Positions 60,067 to 64,000 of a DNA stretch of 64,000 nucleotides are shown in pieces (position 1 is the first letter of the stretch; every line of letters starts with the position of its first letter). The notes beneath the pieces are model-generated. The model made no database searches and was not told the origin of the DNA. It was given only the letters and a program-made list of their open reading frames with translations. The translations under genes and the position numbers were made by a program. The DNA comes from Deltaproteobacteria bacterium GWB2_55_19 (GTDB lineage Bacteria; Desulfobacterota; GWC2-55-46), in NCBI GenBank assembly GCA_001797465.1, contig MGPQ01000012.1, positions 1 through 64,000 of the forward strand, read 5' to 3'.

Positions 60067-60837
60067 TTATTCAGCAATAACGGCCCTTCTCGAAGGGGTG
60101 CCGTACTTGGCGCGCTCGGTTACGCGCACCTCCCAGAAGAGCGCTAAAATGGCGTTGGCAACGCTTAAGATGTTCTTAATTCTAAAGGCCTTGGTCTTGC
60201 CCGTCGCCCTTGCGGTTATATCGACCCCGACTTCGACGAAGCTTGAACCTGAGCGGAGCAACCTTACGAGTATTGCGGCCATGTAGGCGAAACCCCAGGT
60301 CTTTAACGGGACTTTCTTCAAGAGCGAGCTCTTAAGGAGGCAGGTGCCGTTATAGTACCGGACGTTCAGCCCGAAGAGCGCGTTTATGAAGATTACGAAT
60401 ACCCGCGATATGACGCGCCTCGATAATGCGCGGACCTCGGTATTTGCGGTGTACGGTATTATGCAGTCGGCCTCTCCGGCCCTGCTTATGACGCGCGTTA
60501 TGGCCTCAGCAGGTATCTCATTGTCGCCGGGGACCATTATTATATAGTCCATCGCGGCCCTCCTTACGCCTTCCGAGTAATTATAGCCGAAGCCCATGTT
60601 ACGGGGGTTGTGTATGACCTTCACGCCCTTTTCTTTCTTCTTTATTTCCTCGGCGAGAGCGCCTGTGCCGTCGGTCGAAAAATCATTGAATATTAGTATC
60701 TCGTAGTCGCTGAACCTCTTCGAGGATGAGAGGGCGGCCTTTATCGCCTCTATCGTCTCCCTTAAGTTGCCTTCTTCATTCAGGCAGGGGACAATGACCG
60801 TTATGGAGGGTTTTTTCCCGTTCGCCTTGGTCCCCAT
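60067..60837 (-). CDS. Glycosyltransferase family 2
   Basis: This 256-residue GT-A enzyme resembles dolichyl-phosphate mannosyltransferase/undecaprenyl-phosphate glycosyltransferases. Its start is ITVIVPCLNEEGNLRETIEA, followed by ILIFNDFSTDGTGALAEE (the nucleotide-binding Asp), PRNMGFGYNYSEGVRRA and MVPGDNEIP (the metal-binding DxD-like motif). The hydrophobic C-terminal segment around RVFVIFINALFGL suggests membrane contact. It starts 3 bases after the E1 beta gene and may prime or extend a lipid-linked glycan. Confidence 0.85.
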   Translation of the reverse strand: MGTKANGKKPSITVIVPCLNEEGNLRETIEAIKAALSSSKRFSDYEILIFNDFSTDGTGALAEEIKKKEKGVKVIHNPRNMGFGYNYSEGVRRAAMDYIIMVPGDNEIPAEAITRVISRAGEADCIIPYTANTEVRALSRRVISRVFVIFINALFGLNVRYYNGTCLLKSSLLKKVPLKTWGFAYMAAILVRLLRSGSSFVEVGVDITARATGKTKAFRIKNILSVANAILALFWEVRVTERAKYGTPSRRAVIAE

Positions 60838-60840
60838 CGC

Positions 60841-61887
60841 TCAACCCTTGTTGACGGCCCTTCTGACGGCCGCGGCGATTTCAAATTTTCCCGGGTAATA
60901 GGCCTTTTCGAGCGCGGGGCTCGCAGGCGTGGGCGCCTCCGGGAGGTTAACCCTCTCAGGCGCGCTCTTCAGCGCGCCGAACCCGTCTTCGACGACCCTC
61001 GCGATTATCTCAGCGCCTATGCCGGTCTCCTTCCATCCGGTGTCGGCTATGACGAGGCGGCCTGTCTTGGAGACCGATTCGAGTATGAGCGGAGCGTCCA
61101 GCGGCTTCAAGGTCCGCAGATCGATGACTTCGCACTCTATCCCTTCGTTCTTAAGGATATCCGCCGCGCTCATCGCCTCATAGACCATGTAGGATACGGC
61201 GACGATGGTCGCGTCGCTCCCCGTCCGTCTTATAATTGCCTTTCCAAGCGGCACTGTGTACGGTTCAGAGGGGACGTGCCCCATGTGCTCATATAACCAG
61301 CGGTGCTCGATGAAGACTACGGGGTTGCCGTCATAGACCGAGGCCCTTAGCAACCCCTTTGCGTCGTACGGGGTAGCGGGCATTACGACCTTGAGGCCGG
61401 GGATGTTAGTGAAGAGCGACTGAAGGGACTGTGAGTGCTGTGCGGCGGAGCCCCAGCCCCTGCCTATCATCGACCTTATCACTATCGGGACCGAGACCTT
61501 GCCCCCGAACATATAGCGCCACTTCGCCGCGTGGTTTATTATCTGGTCAAGGGACAGAGGGATGAAGTCGACGCGCATGTGGACGAGTATCGGACGCATA
61601 CCGGCCACAGCCGCGCCTATTGCGATCCCCGTTATGCCGTTTTCGGCAAGAGGCGAGTCCATGACGCGCTCCCTCCCGAATTTGAGGTGCAACCCCTTTG
61701 TCGAGCCGAAGACCCCGCCGGAGTCGTCTATGCCCTCGCCGATGACAAATACCGTCTCGTCGGCCTCGAGCAGTTGGGAGGTCGCCTCCAGGAGCGCGTC
61801 TTTATAGGCGAGGCCACGGAGTTCCCTGTTATCCGAGAGGGCGCTTTCGAACTCGGCCTTGTTGCTGTAAACCTTTGTCCACGGCAT
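60841..61887 (-). CDS. TPP-dependent E1 beta-like subunit
   Basis: This 348-residue protein resembles the E1 beta subunit of pyruvate or branched-chain 2-oxoacid dehydrogenases. It has TVFVIGEGIDDSGGVFGSTK and the TPP-binding DSPLAENGITGIAIGAAVAG. A conserved His-rich part reads WGSAAQHSQSLQSLF, and the C-terminal transketolase domain has EVIDLRTLKPLD. It starts two bases after the alpha gene. E2 and E3 genes are absent, so a decarboxylating-ligating role in glycan-precursor synthesis is more likely than energy metabolism. The partner for lipoyl transfer could be elsewhere. Confidence 0.82.
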   Translation of the reverse strand: MPWTKVYSNKAEFESALSDNRELRGLAYKDALLEATSQLLEADETVFVIGEGIDDSGGVFGSTKGLHLKFGRERVMDSPLAENGITGIAIGAAVAGMRPILVHMRVDFIPLSLDQIINHAAKWRYMFGGKVSVPIVIRSMIGRGWGSAAQHSQSLQSLFTNIPGLKVVMPATPYDAKGLLRASVYDGNPVVFIEHRWLYEHMGHVPSEPYTVPLGKAIIRRTGSDATIVAVSYMVYEAMSAADILKNEGIECEVIDLRTLKPLDAPLILESVSKTGRLVIADTGWKETGIGAEIIARVVEDGFGALKSAPERVNLPEAPTPASPALEKAYYPGKFEIAAAVRRAVNKG

Positions 61888-61889
61888 GG

Positions 61890-62906
61890 TTAGAGAGGCT
61901 CCTTTACCGGAGCGTAGACGTCCGTGAGGAGGTCTGAGAGAGGCGGGTACTCGCTCTCTTTCGCGAATTTTACCGCGTCGTCTATTTCATCAGTTATGGA
62001 AGCGGCAATCTCGGCAAGCTCGTCTTTGGTAGCGGCGTTCCTTGAGAGGATGAATTCCCTCATTACCTTTACAGGGCACCTCTCCATCCAGTAGAGGAGC
62101 TCTTCCTTAGGCCTGCATCCCTTCTCGTAATCGGCGTCAGGCCCGACGTGCCCCTTCCACCTGTATGTCTTGGCCTCTATGAGGGACGGGCCGCCGCCCT
62201 TCCTGGCGCGGTTGATGGAATCCTCTGCGGCCTTGTAGACCTCGATCGCGTCGTTGCCGTCTATGCAGACGCCGTGCGAGTCGAAGGCGGAGGCGGCGTC
62301 CGATATCCTGCAGGCGGACTGCCTCGCCGACTGGTGGGAGTTTGTCGCGTAGAAGTTGTTTTCGCAGAAGAAGACGACAGGGAGCTTCTTTAAAGAAGCG
62401 AAGTTGAAGGACTCGTAGAGCGCGCCTTCGTCATACGCCCCGTCCCCGAAGAAGATGACCGTTACGCGGTCTTCTTTCCTGATGGATGAGGCGAGCGCCG
62501 CGCCGACCCCCATGGGTATGCCGCCCGCGACTATCGCGGAGGTCCCGAGTATCCCGTTCTCGACGTCTATTATGTGCATCGAGCCGCCCTTGCCCCTGGA
62601 GCATCCCGTTACCTTGCCGTAGAACTCGGCCATGAGCGGCCTCATCGCGCTCCCCTTGGCGAGCGCGTGTCCGTGCCCCCTGTGGTTCGAGAAGACGTAG
62701 TCGTCTTTTCGAAGATTAAGGCAGACCCCCGTCGCTATCGCCTCCTGGCCTATGCAGAGGTGGACCGGGCACTTCATTTCCTGCTCCGGGTAGAGGTCGA
62801 CGATCCTTTCCTCGAACATGCGTATGCGGAGCATCATCGCATACATGTCGATGAGCGTCTTCCGTGTCAATGTCGGGAGTCCGTATTTAAGGATATCTTC
62901 TTTCAT
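61890..62906 (-). CDS. TPP-dependent E1 alpha-like subunit
   Basis: This 338-residue protein resembles E1 alpha of pyruvate or acetoin dehydrogenase. The early block has HLCIGQEAIATGVCLNLRKD and VFSNHRGHGHALAKG. The TPP-magnesium motif starts at GDGAYDEGALYESF and closes with the conserved NN in FFCENNFYATNSH, the correct GDG-X26-NN spacing. The phospho-loop region RQSACRISDAA is kept. It is coupled to the beta gene (2-base gap) and follows a radical SAM gene. Substrate unknown. Confidence 0.82.
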   Translation of the reverse strand: MKEDILKYGLPTLTRKTLIDMYAMMLRIRMFEERIVDLYPEQEMKCPVHLCIGQEAIATGVCLNLRKDDYVFSNHRGHGHALAKGSAMRPLMAEFYGKVTGCSRGKGGSMHIIDVENGILGTSAIVAGGIPMGVGAALASSIRKEDRVTVIFFGDGAYDEGALYESFNFASLKKLPVVFFCENNFYATNSHQSARQSACRISDAASAFDSHGVCIDGNDAIEVYKAAEDSINRARKGGGPSLIEAKTYRWKGHVGPDADYEKGCRPKEELLYWMERCPVKVMREFILSRNAATKDELAEIAASITDEIDDAVKFAKESEYPPLSDLLTDVYAPVKEPL

Positions 62907-62922
62907 GGGGCTAAGGGCGTCC

Positions 62923-63990
62923 TCAGATGAAGTTGACGTGGAGGGAGGGGTTCTTGAGCTCCCAGAGGTAGCGGTTCACCTCGTCCATCCTGCAGTTCCT
63001 CCTGCACTCGGCTGTGTCGAGCTCTCTGGAGGCGAATTCCATCACTTTTTTTCTCTTCTCGCTCTTCCATATCGCCTCAAAACCCTCCTCGTTGATGTTC
63101 CCGAGGAGGAAGCGGTCGTCTCCTAAAAACGCGCTACACGCCCATACCCCGCCCCCGGCGTCTATATATGCCCAGAATGGGAGCGCCATGCAGTGCGAAT
63201 AGCTCCTGCCCTTTTCTTCGAGCTTCCTCATGGCGTTAGACCTGAATATGACATTAAAGCGCTTATCAGATATTTTTTTGAGCTCATCGTTCAAATGCAT
63301 GTAGTCCGCGTAGCTGAAATCCTCGTACTGGTGAGTCTTGGACTTCAAGTGCTGTGAGTAGGATTTTATCACGAGGTAGTCGGCGCCTATCTCCTTAGCT
63401 TTTTTTGCAAGCAGGACCGCTTCGTTCGCGTTCTCCGGCAGGAGTATCATCTGCATCCCGACGGTCGAGGTGAGGTGATTTTCGTCCCTGAACCTCGCCG
63501 CCTTCGAGATGTTCCCGATTACCTTATCGAAGTCCTCTTCCTTTGTCCTGTGGACTTTCGCATAGGTCTCCTTTGTGGCCCCGTTTATGGAGACCTTGAT
63601 CCATGTGATGGAGGCGAGCGTTGCCTCCATCAGTTTTTGCGTAAAAAGCACGCCGTTCGAGGTGATGGCGACGTCTATGCCTGAGGCTTTTGTGTGGTTT
63701 ATTATCCCGTCGATATCCTTATGGAGGAAGGGCTCGCCTTCGCCGGCGTACATGATCGACTTTACGCCCAAACGCCCCATTTCGGTCAGGCGGTCTTTGA
63801 GGATAGCGGCGTCCAGGTGCCTCGGGTTGTATTCCATGTAATCGAGGGCGCAGTAGGTGCACCTGTGGTTGCACGCGCCGATCGGAGAAACCTCCATATA
63901 TATCGGATAGATATCGGCGCCCTTGAGCCAACTTGCGACCCTGTCGACATGAAATATCAGTTTATGGCTGTCTATCCGGTATTCGTCCAT
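62923..63990 (-). CDS. Radical SAM protein with SPASM-like domain
   Basis: This enzyme of about 355 residues has ACNHRCTYCALDY (CX3CX2C) near residue 39. The barrel strands are SIMYAGEGEPFLHKDIDGII, DVAITSNGVL and ITWIKVSINGATKETYAKVH. A C-terminal SPASM-like cysteine set follows (SHCMALPFWAYIDAGGGVWA, DTAECRRNCRM). The first ATG is at 63990, near the window end, with no stop between it and the edge and no clear ribosome site, so the true start could lie beyond. It leads the E1 alpha/beta genes and is probably part of a glycan modification pathway. Confidence 0.78.
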   Translation of the reverse strand: MDEYRIDSHKLIFHVDRVASWLKGADIYPIYMEVSPIGACNHRCTYCALDYMEYNPRHLDAAILKDRLTEMGRLGVKSIMYAGEGEPFLHKDIDGIINHTKASGIDVAITSNGVLFTQKLMEATLASITWIKVSINGATKETYAKVHRTKEEDFDKVIGNISKAARFRDENHLTSTVGMQMILLPENANEAVLLAKKAKEIGADYLVIKSYSQHLKSKTHQYEDFSYADYMHLNDELKKISDKRFNVIFRSNAMRKLEEKGRSYSHCMALPFWAYIDAGGGVWACSAFLGDDRFLLGNINEEGFEAIWKSEKRKKVMEFASRELDTAECRRNCRMDEVNRYLWELKNPSLHVNFI

Positions 63991-64000
63991 GGAGTGGATA

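Overview
The window looks like a contig from a Gram-negative, GC-rich bacterium of the old Deltaproteobacteria (Desulfobacterota/Desulfuromonadia-like). This is inferred from gene content, not measured. The pointers are a Geobacter-style type IV pilus cluster with PilS/PilR and a sigma-54 pilin promoter, periplasmic multiheme c-type cytochrome and c-heme sensor proteins, outer-membrane barrels, an Mla/MCE operon, family II CBS-pyrophosphatase, and a SAM-I riboswitch ahead of a sulfur operon. Almost every gene is intact and tightly packed; most neighbours are co-directional and many overlap by an ATGA.

Layout. 1-1.76 kb: junction of integrative elements, with a P4-type integrase between two different tRNA 3' fragments (Leu-like on the left, Pro-like on the right). 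1.8-9 kb: PAS-LuxR regulator, PilZ protein, STT3-like oligosaccharyltransferase, CBS/DRTGG pyrophosphatase, HTH-zinc-ribbon regulator, outer-membrane barrel, triheme cytochrome. 9-22 kb: sulfur assimilation. A SAM-I riboswitch precedes a threonine-synthase-like gene, siroheme sulfite reductase, TusA, a ubiquitin-like sulfur carrier ending GGAF, and a NIL protein. Then come CysM-like synthase with a JAMM protease, a MoeB/ThiF activator, a radical SAM protein, a DASS permease, a Usp-like protein, APS reductase, CysQ and a Sat-CysC fusion. Together these would import sulfate, activate and reduce it to sulfide, load sulfide on the carrier as a thiocarboxylate and make cysteine and probably homocysteine.

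22-31 kb: an M20 amidohydrolase whose 5' end lies on a repeat, a HAMP protein coupled to a pilin-like protein, and a run of exported FlgT-N/DUF799/CsgG/SLH/LPP20-like proteins with no flagellar genes nearby. 31-36 kb: an Mla-type lipid transport operon (mlaE, a degenerate mlaF, mlaD, TPR lipoprotein) ending in a REC-histidine kinase. 36-43.7 kb: nadB, lytic transglycosylase, GT39-like enzyme, pgsA, and a c-heme histidine kinase with its receiver. 43.9-55.9 kb: pilB-pilT-pilC-pilS-pilR, two GT-C/TPR membrane proteins and pilA. 56-64 kb, minus strand: a surface-glycan-like cluster with three radical SAM enzymes, two glycosyltransferases and an E1 alpha/beta pair lacking E2 and E3.

Across the intergenic spaces lie several families of short palindromes, above all four copies of a CCTCTAAAAAT hairpin. 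I see no intact tRNA, no rRNA, no CRISPR and no recognisable prophage body. The strongest candidates for new biology are the riboswitch-controlled ThrC/sulfur-carrier operon, the non-flagellar FlgT/CsgG module, and the E1 alpha/beta glycan cluster.
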